Origin: Pseudomonadota bacterium
Lineage (GTDB): Bacteria; Pseudomonadota; Alphaproteobacteria; Rhizobiales; Xanthobacteraceae
Direction of reading: 5' to 3'
Length of the DNA: 27,091 nt
NCBI GenBank assembly: GCA_023404705.1
Contig: JAEYAU010000282.1
Location: forward strand, 1 to 27,091
Part shown: piece by piece, positions 14,815 to 22,218 of the stretch
Numbering within the stretch: position 1 is the stretch's first letter
Layout: every line of letters starts with the position of its first letter
Program-made: the position numbers and the translations under genes
The notes under the pieces: generated by a model
Databases searched by the model: none
The model's input: only the letters and a program-made list of their open reading frames with translations
Told to the model about the DNA's origin: nothing

Positions 14815-15534
14815 ATGCGAGACGTGTTCGATATTTACACCATCATTTTCCTGGCGCTGGCGATCTTCATCTTCCTGCGCCTGCGCAGCGTGCTCGGCCA
14901 GCGCACCGGCCGCGAGCGGCCGCCCTATGACGCCTACTCGCCGCGCGAAACCGTCCGTAGCTCGACCAACGACAATGTCGTGAGCCTGCCGGGCCGGGCC
15001 ACCGAGGCTCCGGCGCGCCCGGTCGAGGAAGAGGCCGCGCCGACCACCGACCGCTGGAAGGGCATCGCGGATGCGGGCACGCCCATCGCGATCGGCCTCG
15101 ATGCCATCGTGGCCGAGGATCCGAGCTTCGATCCCAAGCACTTCCTGGTCGGCGGCCGCCAGGCCTACGAGATGATCGTCACGGCCTTCGCGGAAGGTGA
15201 TCGCAAGCTCCTGAAGAACCTGCTCTCGCGCGAGGTCTATGAGGGCTTCGAGACCGCGATCCGCGAGCGCGAGCAGCGCGGCGAGAGCGTCGAGACCCGC
15301 TTCGTCTCCATCGACAAGGCCGACATCGTCGGCGCCGAGATGAGGGGCCGCCAGGCGCAGGTCACGGTGCGCTTCGTCTCGCAGCTCGTCTCGGTGACGC
15401 GCGACCGCGCAGGCAGCGTGATCGAAGGCAATCCCGACAAGGTGACCGATGTCACCGACGTCTGGACGTTCGCGCGCGACATCTCCTCGCGCGATCCCAA
15501 CTGGAAGCTGATCGCAACCGAAGCCGGGCACTAG
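14815..15534 (+). CDS. Tim44/TimA-domain membrane-anchored protein
   Basis: The 239-residue product starts with a single transmembrane anchor (VFDIYTIIFLALAIFIFLRL, about 4-23), then a low-complexity linker rich in Arg, Pro and Glu (30-80). A C-terminal Tim44-like domain follows (about 90-239), with GGRQAYEMIVTAFAEGD, LLSREVYEGFETAI and VTDVWTFARDISSRDPNWKLIAT. The family is homologous to the mitochondrial import motor subunit Tim44. The Caulobacter homologue, TimA, is a membrane-associated protein of uncertain function. It lies next to fxsA and mltA, a conserved context near the origin. The stop codon at 15532 falls inside a palindromic repeat. Confidence 0.9.
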   Translation: MRDVFDIYTIIFLALAIFIFLRLRSVLGQRTGRERPPYDAYSPRETVRSSTNDNVVSLPGRATEAPARPVEEEAAPTTDRWKGIADAGTPIAIGLDAIVAEDPSFDPKHFLVGGRQAYEMIVTAFAEGDRKLLKNLLSREVYEGFETAIREREQRGESVETRFVSIDKADIVGAEMRGRQAQVTVRFVSQLVSVTRDRAGSVIEGNPDKVTDVTDVWTFARDISSRDPNWKLIATEAGH

Positions 15535-15587
15535 GCGCATGTTCCGGCGAAGTGGGTGCCGGTTCGCCGACAAAGAACATGCGCTAG
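15531..15587. repeat. Palindromic repeat element D
   Basis: Arms GCGCATGTTC (15535-15544) and GAACATGCGC (15575-15584) are perfect; the flanking CTAG/TAG extends them. An inner pair CGGCGAA/TTCGCCG forms the second part of the stem. It resembles a repeat I recall from rhizobial genomes with an AAGTGGG-CCGGTTC core. It occupies nearly all of the gap between the Tim44-domain gene and mltA, and contains the former's stop codon. Confidence 0.7.
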
Positions 15588-15615
15588 ACAAGAAACTTGA
15601 GGTTGGCTCCGAAGC

Positions 15616-17067
15616 ATGCATCACGCCCGTTTCGGACGCGCTGCCGCTCTCGCGTTGAGTCTTGCCCTCACGGGCACCTCGGCGTCGGCTGATCACACGA
15701 ACAACAAGTCCGATCACACTCCGGCGCCTCCCGGACCGATGAAGTTCGAGGACTCCAAGCTCGAGCCGCTCGCCTGGCGCGATGTCGAAGGCTGGGCGCA
15801 GGACGACCACGCTGAGGCCTTCGTGGCCTTCCTCAAGAGCTGCCGCGCGCTCATCGCCAGTGATCGTGCGAGCCGCGATACGCGCCCGATGCGCGAGGCG
15901 CTGGTCTCGGTCTGCCGCCGCGCGCGCGCCATGGTGCCGCTCGACGAGCCGCGCGCGCGCGCCTTCTTCGAGGATAATTTCCGCGCCGTCCGCATCGCCA
16001 AGCTCGCCGACGAGCAGGGCTTTCTCACCGGCTATTACGAGCCGATCGTCGAAGGCTCGCGCGTGCCGACCGGCGAGTTCACGGTGCCGGTCTATCGCCG
16101 GCCCGGCGATCTCATCGTGCAAGGCAAGCGCCGCAAGGCCGGCACCGGTGACTTTTTCCCGAACAAGGGCAAGGTCTATCGCAAGCTCGGCAAGCGCCGG
16201 ATCGTGCCCTATCACGATCGCGCCGCGATCGAGGACGGCGCGCTCGACGGCCGCGGTCTCGAGATCTGCTGGCTCAAGGATCCGGTCGATCTGTTCTTCA
16301 TCCAGATCCAGGGCTCGGCGCGTATCCGCCTCGAGGACGGCGCCGTGCTGCGGATCAACTACGATGCGCATAACGGCCATCCCTACACGGCGATCGGCCG
16401 CATCCTGATCGAGCGCAAGGAAGTGCCGAAGGAAGAGATGTCGATGCAGCGCATCCGCGAATGGATCGCGGCCCATCCCGAGGAGGGCAAGGCGCTGCGC
16501 CGCATGAACAAGTCCTATGTCTTCTTCCGCATCACGGACCTCTCCGAATTCGACGAGGCGGTCGGCGCGCAAGGCATTCCGCTCACGGCCGCTCGCTCGC
16601 TCGCGGTCGATCGCGGGCTGCATGTCTACGGCACGCCGTTCTTCCTCCAGGCGGATCTGCCGATCGCGAGCGAGAAGTCGGCCACCAGGTTTCGCCGCCT
16701 GCTGATCGCACAGGACACTGGCTCCGCGATCATCGGCCCGGCCCGTGGCGACATCTATTTCGGCGCCGGTGATGAGGCGGCGCGCGCCTCGGGCCGCATT
16801 CGCCACAACGGCCGCTTCGTGATGCTGGTGCCGCGCGACGTCGATCCGGTCGAGTTCGGCGCGCAAATGCCGCTGCCGCAGCCCGATCCGCGCAAGTCCG
16901 GCAGCGCGAAGGCGACGCCTGCCGAAGCAACCGCCGCAGCTCCCGCGCCAACCGATGCTGCGACCGCAACGCCACAGCCGGCCGCGCGCCCGCAAGCCGC
17001 GCCCAAGCCGCCGCGCAAAGGCAAGTCGCGCCGCGAAGCGAGCGGCCTCGCTCCGCACAGGCCATGA
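15616..17067 (+). CDS. mltA: Membrane-bound/periplasmic lytic murein transglycosylase A (MltA)
   Basis: Exolytic transglycosylase that cleaves peptidoglycan to 1,6-anhydromuropeptides. The 483-residue product has a signal peptide (Arg-containing N-terminus, hydrophobic core 8-19, likely cleavage after SASA at residue 25). It then has the MltA catalytic domain with FLTGYYEPIVEGSRV (136-150) and IQIQGSARIRLEDG, and the C-terminal 3D domain with QDTGSAIIGPARGDIYFG (366-383) containing the family's aspartates. After about residue 420 comes an Ala/Pro/Lys-rich tail of about 60 residues. Unlike E. coli MltA there is no lipobox cysteine, so it is probably soluble in the periplasm or attached another way. 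Its stop overlaps the smr start (ATGA). Confidence 0.94.
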   Translation: MHHARFGRAAALALSLALTGTSASADHTNNKSDHTPAPPGPMKFEDSKLEPLAWRDVEGWAQDDHAEAFVAFLKSCRALIASDRASRDTRPMREALVSVCRRARAMVPLDEPRARAFFEDNFRAVRIAKLADEQGFLTGYYEPIVEGSRVPTGEFTVPVYRRPGDLIVQGKRRKAGTGDFFPNKGKVYRKLGKRRIVPYHDRAAIEDGALDGRGLEICWLKDPVDLFFIQIQGSARIRLEDGAVLRINYDAHNGHPYTAIGRILIERKEVPKEEMSMQRIREWIAAHPEEGKALRRMNKSYVFFRITDLSEFDEAVGAQGIPLTAARSLAVDRGLHVYGTPFFLQADLPIASEKSATRFRRLLIAQDTGSAIIGPARGDIYFGAGDEAARASGRIRHNGRFVMLVPRDVDPVEFGAQMPLPQPDPRKSGSAKATPAEATAAAPAPTDAATATPQPAARPQAAPKPPRKGKSRREASGLAPHRP

Positions 17068-17639
17068 GCACGCGCCCGGAGGGCCGCAGCCCGCAGGGCC
17101 GCAAGGGCGCCCGGCGGCTCACCGCGGACGAGCACACACTTTGGAATGCCATCACGCGCTCCGTCGCGCCGCTGCGCCGTCGTCCACCCGCGCCGGCCGA
17201 TGAGCCTCCCGCCGAGCCCGTGAAGCGTGCCAAGCCCGCAAAGGCGTCGCATCCGCACCCGGTCTCGCCCGCGCCGCCGCCTGTCAAACCTCCGCCGCTC
17301 GCACCGCTCGACCGCCGCATGCGCCAGCGCATCGCGCGCGATCGCGAACCCATCGACGCGCGCATCGACCTGCACGGCATGCGCCAGAACGAGGCCCACG
17401 CCGCGCTGCGCCGCTTCCTGCGCGGTGCGCAAGCCGACGGCGCGCGCATCGTGCTGGTCATCACGGGCAAGGGCGCGCGCACCGACGATCCCGCGGTCGA
17501 GCGCGGCGTCCTGCGCCGCCAAGTGCCGCTATGGCTGGAGAGCGCCGACTTGCGCCCGATCGTGGTCGGCTTCGAGGCCGCCCATATGGGCCACGGCGGC
17601 GAGGGCGCGCTCTACGTGCGCATCCGCCGCGCGCGGTGA
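17064..17639 (+). CDS. Smr domain protein
   Basis: The 191-residue product has a basic, Pro-rich N-terminal half (about 1-100) and a C-terminal Smr (small MutS-related) domain at about 105-190. The domain shows its two signature blocks, IDLHGM (107-112) and ITGKGAR followed by a long insertion-free stretch to HMGHGGEGALYVRIRR. Smr domains are nucleic-acid nucleases or binders; the solo alphaproteobacterial proteins have no settled function. The ATGA overlap with mltA indicates coupling and fits the common mltA-smr pairing in Hyphomicrobiales. Repeat C copy 2 follows about 27 bp after the stop. Confidence 0.92.
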   Translation: MSTRPEGRSPQGRKGARRLTADEHTLWNAITRSVAPLRRRPPAPADEPPAEPVKRAKPAKASHPHPVSPAPPPVKPPPLAPLDRRMRQRIARDREPIDARIDLHGMRQNEAHAALRRFLRGAQADGARIVLVITGKGARTDDPAVERGVLRRQVPLWLESADLRPIVVGFEAAHMGHGGEGALYVRIRRAR

Positions 17640-17666
17640 CGCATTTTACGGCGAAGTAGACCTATC

Positions 17667-17760
17667 CTCCGTTCGTGCCCGCGAAAGCGGGCATCCAGGG
17701 GCCGCACTCGGTGCCGAGCCCTTCTGGGTCCCCGCTTTCGCGGGGACGAACGGAGTTTTG
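17667..17760. repeat. Palindromic repeat element C, copy 2, with possible terminator
   Basis: Outer arms CTCCGTTCGT (17667-17676) and ACGAACGGAG (17746-17755) are perfect. Inside lie hairpins GCCCGC-GAAA-GCGGGC (17677-17692) and CCCCGC-TTTC-GCGGGG (17730-17745). It is the same element as at 13475-13560, with a near-identical left half and a different spacer. A TTTT follows the right arm, so it could terminate smr transcription. Its end is five bases from the carbonic anhydrase stop codon. Confidence 0.85.
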
Positions 17761-17764
17761 CGAT

Positions 17765-18379
17765 CTACTCAGGTGGGACCGGATGAAACTGATCATCCTC
17801 GCCGAGCTCGAGCAGCGTGCCCGTGTGGATGTCGAACCAGGCGCCGTGCAGCGTCAGGCGGCCGCTGTCGACCGCTTCCTTGATCCACGGAAAGGTCATC
17901 AGGTTGCGTAGCGAGAGCCGGATGGTCTCGTGCTCGCACGCGGTCTGGCGCGCGTCGGGATCGGCGAGATGCAGCGCGCAGCGACGCGCCGGCTCGGCGA
18001 TCGAGATCCACTTGCCGACGAAATCGCTGTCCGGTGGCGGGCCCTCGAGCAGCGCGCGCACGCCGCCGCACAGCCCATGGCCGAGCACCACGAGGTGATC
18101 GACCTTGAGCACGCGCACGCCGAACTCCAGCGCCGCGCTGGTGCCGTGAAGGCCGGCGCCGGTCTCGTGCGGCGGCACCAGATTGGCGACATTGCGCACC
18201 GTGAAGATCTCGCCCGGCACCGCCGAGAAGATCGTCGCGGGATCGACGCGGCTGTCCGAGCAGGCGATCACCATCACGGGCGGCTGCTGCCCGCCCTTGG
18301 CGAGATCCTGGTAGCGCTTTCGCTGCTGCGGCCAGGTATCGGCGCGAAACCGGCGATAGCCTTCCAGCAACAGCTCCAT
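17765..18379 (-). CDS. Beta-class carbonic anhydrase
   Basis: Zinc enzyme for reversible hydration of CO2 to bicarbonate, supplying carboxylases. The 204-residue product carries all expected site residues: ACSDSRVDP with Cys40 and the Asp42/Arg44 dyad, and GHGLCGG with His101 and Cys104 as the remaining zinc ligands. VRNVANLVPP and HGTSAALEFGV are also present, and GAWFDIHTGTLLEL closes the fold. The ATG at 18379 gives a normal family N-terminus. It is the last gene of a leftward run after hslV and hslU, 35 bp beyond hslU, though a functional link is unlikely. Confidence 0.95.
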   Translation of the reverse strand: MELLLEGYRRFRADTWPQQRKRYQDLAKGGQQPPVMVIACSDSRVDPATIFSAVPGEIFTVRNVANLVPPHETGAGLHGTSAALEFGVRVLKVDHLVVLGHGLCGGVRALLEGPPPDSDFVGKWISIAEPARRCALHLADPDARQTACEHETIRLSLRNLMTFPWIKEAVDSGRLTLHGAWFDIHTGTLLELGEDDQFHPVPPE

Positions 18380-18414
18380 GCTCGTCCTCGACTTCTGGGG
18401 CGTGATAGCGCGGG

Positions 18415-19722
18415 TTACAGAATGAACCGGCTCAGGTCCGCGTTCTTGGCGAGATCGCCGATATGCTCGCGTACATAAGCCGCGTCGATCCGGATGGTTT
18501 CGCCCGAGCGGTCCGGTGCCGCGAAGGAGATCTCCTCGAGCACGCGCTCCATCACGGTCTGCAGCCGGCGCGCGCCGATGTTCTCGACATTGGCGTTCAC
18601 CTCCACGGCGATGTCCGCGATCGCATCGATCGCGTCGTCCGTGAAGTCGAGCGTCACCCCTTCGGTGCCCATCAGCGCCACGGTCTGCTTGATGAGCGAG
18701 GCTTCGGTCTCGGTGAGGATACGGCGGAAGTCGTCGCGCGTAAGCGGACGCAGCTCGACGCGGATCGGCAGGCGGCCCTGCAGTTCGGGCAGAAGGTCCG
18801 ACGGCTTCGAGACGTGGAACGCGCCCGAGGCGATGAACAGAATATGGTCGGTCTTCACCGCGCCGTGCTTGGTCGAGACGGTCGTGCCTTCGATCAGCGG
18901 CAGCAGGTCGCGCTGCACGCCTTCGCGCGAGACGTCGCCGCCGACGCGGCCGTCGCGCGCCGTGATCTTGTCGATCTCGTCCAGGAACACGATGCCGTTC
19001 TGCTCCACGGTCGTGATCGCGTCCTGCACCAGCTGCTCCTGGTCAAGCAGCTTATCGGATTCCTCGTTGATCAGGATCTCGTAGGATTCCTTCACGGTGA
19101 CGCGGCGCGTCTTGGTGCGCCCGCCGAACGCCTTGCCGAACATGTCGCCGATCGAGATCGCGCCCATTTGCGCGCCCGGCATGCCGGGAATCTCGAACAT
19201 CGGGAAGGAAGCGCCCGACTGCTGCACCTCGATCTCGATCTCCTTGTCGTCGAGCTCGTTGGCGCGCAGCTTGCGGCGGAACGCCTCCTTGGTGGCCGCG
19301 CTCGCGGTCTCGCCCACCAGCGCGTTGACGACGCGCTCCTCGGCCACGAGATGCGCGCGCGCGCTCACGTCCTTGCGCTTCTTCTCGCGCACCTGCGTGA
19401 TCGCGACCTCGACCAGGTCGCGCACGATCTGCTCCACGTCGCGGCCGACATAGCCGACCTCGGTGAATTTCGTCGCCTCCACCTTGATGAAGGGCGCGGC
19501 CGCGAGCTTGGCGAGCCGGCGCGAGATCTCGGTCTTGCCGACGCCGGTCGGCCCGATCATCAGAATATTCTTCGGCAGCACCTCCTCGCGCAGCCGCTCG
19601 TCGAGCTGCAGTCGCCGCCAGCGGTTGCGCAGCGCGATCGCGACCGCGCGCTTGGCGTCGTTCTGCCCGATGATGTAGCGGTCGAGCTCGGAGACGATTT
19701 CGCGGGGCGAGAAGTCGGTCAT
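18415..19722 (-). CDS. hslU: ATP-dependent protease ATPase subunit HslU (ClpY)
   Basis: AAA+ unfoldase that feeds substrates to the HslV peptidase. The 435-residue product has SPREIVSELDRYIIGQNDAK at the start, Walker A GPTGVGKT (57-64), the pore motif GYVGRD (about 88-93), an intermediate I-domain (about 105-240), and Walker B IVFLDEIDKI near 245. The sensor-1 region and the C-terminal RFIL, which inserts into HslV, are also present. Start ATG at 19722. It lies 25 bp downstream of hslV on the same strand, the standard hslVU operon. Heat-shock control is expected from the family, but no clear sigma-32 promoter could be picked out. Confidence 0.98.
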   Translation of the reverse strand: MTDFSPREIVSELDRYIIGQNDAKRAVAIALRNRWRRLQLDERLREEVLPKNILMIGPTGVGKTEISRRLAKLAAAPFIKVEATKFTEVGYVGRDVEQIVRDLVEVAITQVREKKRKDVSARAHLVAEERVVNALVGETASAATKEAFRRKLRANELDDKEIEIEVQQSGASFPMFEIPGMPGAQMGAISIGDMFGKAFGGRTKTRRVTVKESYEILINEESDKLLDQEQLVQDAITTVEQNGIVFLDEIDKITARDGRVGGDVSREGVQRDLLPLIEGTTVSTKHGAVKTDHILFIASGAFHVSKPSDLLPELQGRLPIRVELRPLTRDDFRRILTETEASLIKQTVALMGTEGVTLDFTDDAIDAIADIAVEVNANVENIGARRLQTVMERVLEEISFAAPDRSGETIRIDAAYVREHIGDLAKNADLSRFIL

Positions 19723-19747
19723 CTGTTCCTTGTCGGGTCGCGACGGC

Positions 19748-20299
19748 TCAGGCCTTCAGGGTCTCGATCGTCACGTTGCGGTTGGTGTAGACGCAGATAT
19801 CGGCCGCGATGTCGAGCGAGCGGCGCACGATGCTCTCGGCGTCATGTTCGGAATCCGCGAGCGCGCGCGCGGCCGCGAGCGCATAGTTGCCGCCCGAGCC
19901 GATGCCCATCACGCCGGACTCGGGCTCGAGCACGTCGCCCGTGCCGGTGAGCACCAGCGAGATGTCCTTGTCGGCGACGATCATCATGGCTTCCAACCGG
20001 CGCAGGTAGCGGTCGGTGCGCCAGTCCTTGGCGAGCTCGACGGCGGCGCGCATGAGCTGGCCGGGATACTGCTCGAGCTTGGATTCGAGCCGCTCGAACA
20101 GCGTGAAGGCGTCGGCCGTCGCCCCCGCGAAGCCGCCGATCACGTCGCCCTTGGCGAGCCGGCGCACCTTGCGGGCATTGGATTTGACGATGGTCTGGCC
20201 GATCGACACCTGCCCGTCGCCGCCGATGGCGACGATTCCGCCCTTCCGGACCGTCAGGATGGTGGTGCCGTGCCAGGGATCGGCGTGCGTGGGTTGCAT
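19748..20299 (-). CDS. hslV: ATP-dependent protease peptidase subunit HslV (ClpQ)
   Basis: Dodecameric N-terminal-threonine peptidase, proteasome beta-like. From the ATG at 20299 the product has 183 residues with WHGTTILTVRKGG near the N-terminus; Thr12 would become the catalytic N-terminal threonine after propeptide removal. GGDGQVSIGQTIVKSNARKVRRL, GGFAGATADAFTLFERLE, WRTDRYLRRLEAMM and MGIGSGGNYALAAARAL match the family. An ATG nine codons upstream (20326) is possible, but it has no ribosome-binding site and lengthens the propeptide, so 20299 is preferred. The 160-bp gap to the divergent hisB holds both promoters; no clear elements were assigned. Confidence 0.95.
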   Translation of the reverse strand: MQPTHADPWHGTTILTVRKGGIVAIGGDGQVSIGQTIVKSNARKVRRLAKGDVIGGFAGATADAFTLFERLESKLEQYPGQLMRAAVELAKDWRTDRYLRRLEAMMIVADKDISLVLTGTGDVLEPESGVMGIGSGGNYALAAARALADSEHDAESIVRRSLDIAADICVYTNRNVTIETLKA

Positions 20300-20459
20300 G
20301 AATGGATCCGCGTGCTCCGCCGCCATGTAGGCATGACGTGCCGCGGATGCAAATCGCCAGGAAAGACGCGGAAATCGCCGGTTTCGCGCCGAGAGTGGCG
20401 GACGCGAGCCGCCCCTGCTACAACCGCGGCCGTTTCAGACCCTTCGGACAAGGCCATCC

Positions 20460-21053
20460 ATGCGCAAGGCTTCGGTCAAGCGGACCACGAAAGAGACCGA
20501 CGTTGAGGTCGCGGTCGACCTCGACGGCAGCGGTGCGGCGTCGATCGAGACCGGCATCGGCTTCTTCGACCACATGCTCGACCTGCTGGCGCGCCATTCG
20601 CGCATCGATCTCAAGGTCCAGGCCAAGGGCGACCTGCATATCGACCATCACCACACCACCGAGGACGTCGGCATCGCGTTCGGCCAGGCGGTGCGCAAGG
20701 CGTTGGGCGACATGAAGGGCATCACCCGCTATGCGGACGTGCACATGCCCATGGACGAGGCGCTCACCCGCGTCGCGATCGACATCTCGGGCCGCCCGTT
20801 TCTCGTGTTCAAGGCCGAGTTCTCGCGCGACAAGGTCGGTGCATTCGACACCGAGCTCGTGCAGGAGTGGTTCCAGGCCTTCGCGGTGAATGCCGGCGTG
20901 ACACTGCACGTCGAGACGCTCTATGGTTCAAACAACCACCACATTGCCGAGTCTTGCTTCAAGGGCCTCGCGCGCGCACTGAGGATCGCGGTGGCGATCG
21001 ACCCGCGCAACGCCGGCGAGATTCCCTCCACCAAGGGGCAATTGGGCGGCTGA
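20460..21053 (+). CDS. hisB: Imidazoleglycerol-phosphate dehydratase HisB
   Basis: Sixth step of histidine synthesis: manganese-dependent dehydration of imidazole glycerol phosphate. The 197-residue monofunctional form lacks the phosphatase domain of enteric HisB. It shows the repeated metal-binding histidine blocks: GIGFFDHMLDLLARH (about 33-47), DHHHTTEDVGIAFGQA, and GSNNHHIAESCFKGLARALR. MDEALTRVAIDISGRPF, another signature, lies between them. Start ATG at 20460 with AAGG six bases upstream. It heads a rightward cluster of hisB, DUF2628, hisH, hisA, hisF, hisE and coaA, and is divergent from hslV. Confidence 0.97.
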   Translation: MRKASVKRTTKETDVEVAVDLDGSGAASIETGIGFFDHMLDLLARHSRIDLKVQAKGDLHIDHHHTTEDVGIAFGQAVRKALGDMKGITRYADVHMPMDEALTRVAIDISGRPFLVFKAEFSRDKVGAFDTELVQEWFQAFAVNAGVTLHVETLYGSNNHHIAESCFKGLARALRIAVAIDPRNAGEIPSTKGQLGG

Positions 21054-21067
21054 TTGGAAGGAAAGCA

Positions 21068-21571
21068 ATGCCGGTCTACTCGGTTCACGAACCGCCGCGG
21101 CGCTCGAGCGATTCGCTGGCGCACACGAGTCGGTTCGTCTTCGTGCGTGACGGCTTCCACTGGACCGCGTTCCTGTTCGCGCCGTTCTGGATGCTGCGCC
21201 ATCGCCTGTGGCTCGAGCTCGTGTTCCTCATCATCATTGTCACAGGACTGTTCGTCGGGCTGAAACGCTTCGGCGGCGGCGAAGGCTTCGGCCTGTTGAG
21301 CGCATTGCTGGTGCAGCTCTTCGTCGGCATGGAGGCGTCGAGCCTGCGCCGCTGGAAACTGGCGCGGCGCGGCTATCGCAATCTCGGCATCGTCATCGGC
21401 GATGACCGCGAGACGGCCGAGCGGCGCTTCTTCGACAGCTGGGCGGCGCGCGCGGAGCCTGCGGCACCAACCGCATCGAACGTGCCCATCGGGCCTGCAC
21501 CGCTGCCGCCGCGCCCCAACCCGACGAACGATGTTGTCGGCCTCTTCCCGCAACCGGGTGGCCGTCCATGA
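21068..21571 (+). CDS. DUF2628 membrane protein within the his operon
   Basis: A 167-residue protein of unknown function. It starts MPVYSVHEPP and has the DUF2628 pattern FVRDGFHWTAFLFAPFWMLRHRLWLELV (about 27-54). Two or three hydrophobic segments follow (about 50-66 and 75-92, LLSALLVQLFVGMEASSLRRWKL), then LARRGYRNLGIVIGDD and a Pro/Ala-rich C-terminal tail. The start ATG has AAGGA five bases upstream and sits 14 bp after hisB. Its stop overlaps the hisH start by four bases (ATGA). This position between hisB and hisH recurs in Hyphomicrobiales as I recall it; a role in histidine synthesis is not shown. Confidence 0.88.
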   Translation: MPVYSVHEPPRRSSDSLAHTSRFVFVRDGFHWTAFLFAPFWMLRHRLWLELVFLIIIVTGLFVGLKRFGGGEGFGLLSALLVQLFVGMEASSLRRWKLARRGYRNLGIVIGDDRETAERRFFDSWAARAEPAAPTASNVPIGPAPLPPRPNPTNDVVGLFPQPGGRP

Positions 21572-22218
21572 CGGTGGCGATCGTCGACTACGGCTCCGGC
21601 AACCTGCACTCGGCCGCCAAGGCGTTCGAGCGGGCGGCGCGCGAGTCGGGTCACGATCAGCCGATCGTCGTGACGAGTGATCCCGACGCGGTGCGCCGCG
21701 CCGATCGCATCGTGCTGCCCGGCGTCGGCGCCTTCGCGGATTGCCGCCGCGGCCTCGACGCGGTCTCCGGCATGGTCGAGGCGCTGGAGGAAAGCGTGCG
21801 GCGCAAGGGCCGGCCGTTCCTCGGCATTTGCGTCGGCGCGCAGCTCATGGCGGAGCGCGGCCGCGAGTACGAGGTCGTGGACGGGCTCGGCTGGATCCCG
21901 GGCGAGGTCGACAAGATCGAGCCGAAGGATCCGAACCTGAAGATCCCGCACATGGGCTGGAACACGCTCAACGAGGTGCGTCATCATCCGCTGCTTGACG
22001 GCATCCCGCTCGGCCCGCAGGGCCTGCACGCCTATTTCGTGCACTCGTTCCACCTGCACACGTCGGAGCGCGATTGCCTCGTGGCCGAAGCCGATTACGG
22101 CGGGCCCGTCACCGCCATCGTCGCGCGCGACACCTATGCGGGCACGCAATTCCATCCGGAGAAGAGCCAGAAGCTCGGACTGGCGCTGATCGCCAACTTC
22201 CTGAAGTGGAAGCCGTGA
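21568..22218 (+). CDS. hisH: Imidazole glycerol phosphate synthase, glutamine amidotransferase subunit HisH
   Basis: Class-I glutaminase that produces ammonia for HisF. The 216-residue product shows VAIVDYGSGNLHSAAKA at the start, the oxyanion-strand block LPGVGAFADC, the nucleophile motif GICVGAQLM (Cys88), PHMGWN, and YFVHSFHLH. The catalytic His/Glu pair is in GTQFHPEKSQ. GICVGAQLM differs from the commoner GICLGMQLL at two positions around the nucleophile. ATGA overlap with DUF2628 and GTGA overlap with hisA indicate translational coupling. Confidence 0.97.
   Translation: MTVAIVDYGSGNLHSAAKAFERAARESGHDQPIVVTSDPDAVRRADRIVLPGVGAFADCRRGLDAVSGMVEALEESVRRKGRPFLGICVGAQLMAERGREYEVVDGLGWIPGEVDKIEPKDPNLKIPHMGWNTLNEVRHHPLLDGIPLGPQGLHAYFVHSFHLHTSERDCLVAEADYGGPVTAIVARDTYAGTQFHPEKSQKLGLALIANFLKWKP

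Noticed and set aside
14728..17058. 776-codon open frame on the minus strand across the Tim44-domain and mltA genes
   Set aside because: It is antisense to two genes with clear family motifs, is very rich in Arg/Ala/Asp low-complexity sequence, and arises from high GC in the third codon position.
18463..19950. 495-codon open frame on the plus strand across hslU and hslV
   Set aside because: Antisense shadow of hslU and the end of hslV, without domain motifs.
20300..20459. Heat-shock (sigma-32) promoter for hslVU
   Set aside because: No convincing CTTG/CCCAT-type pair with proper spacing was found upstream of hslV.
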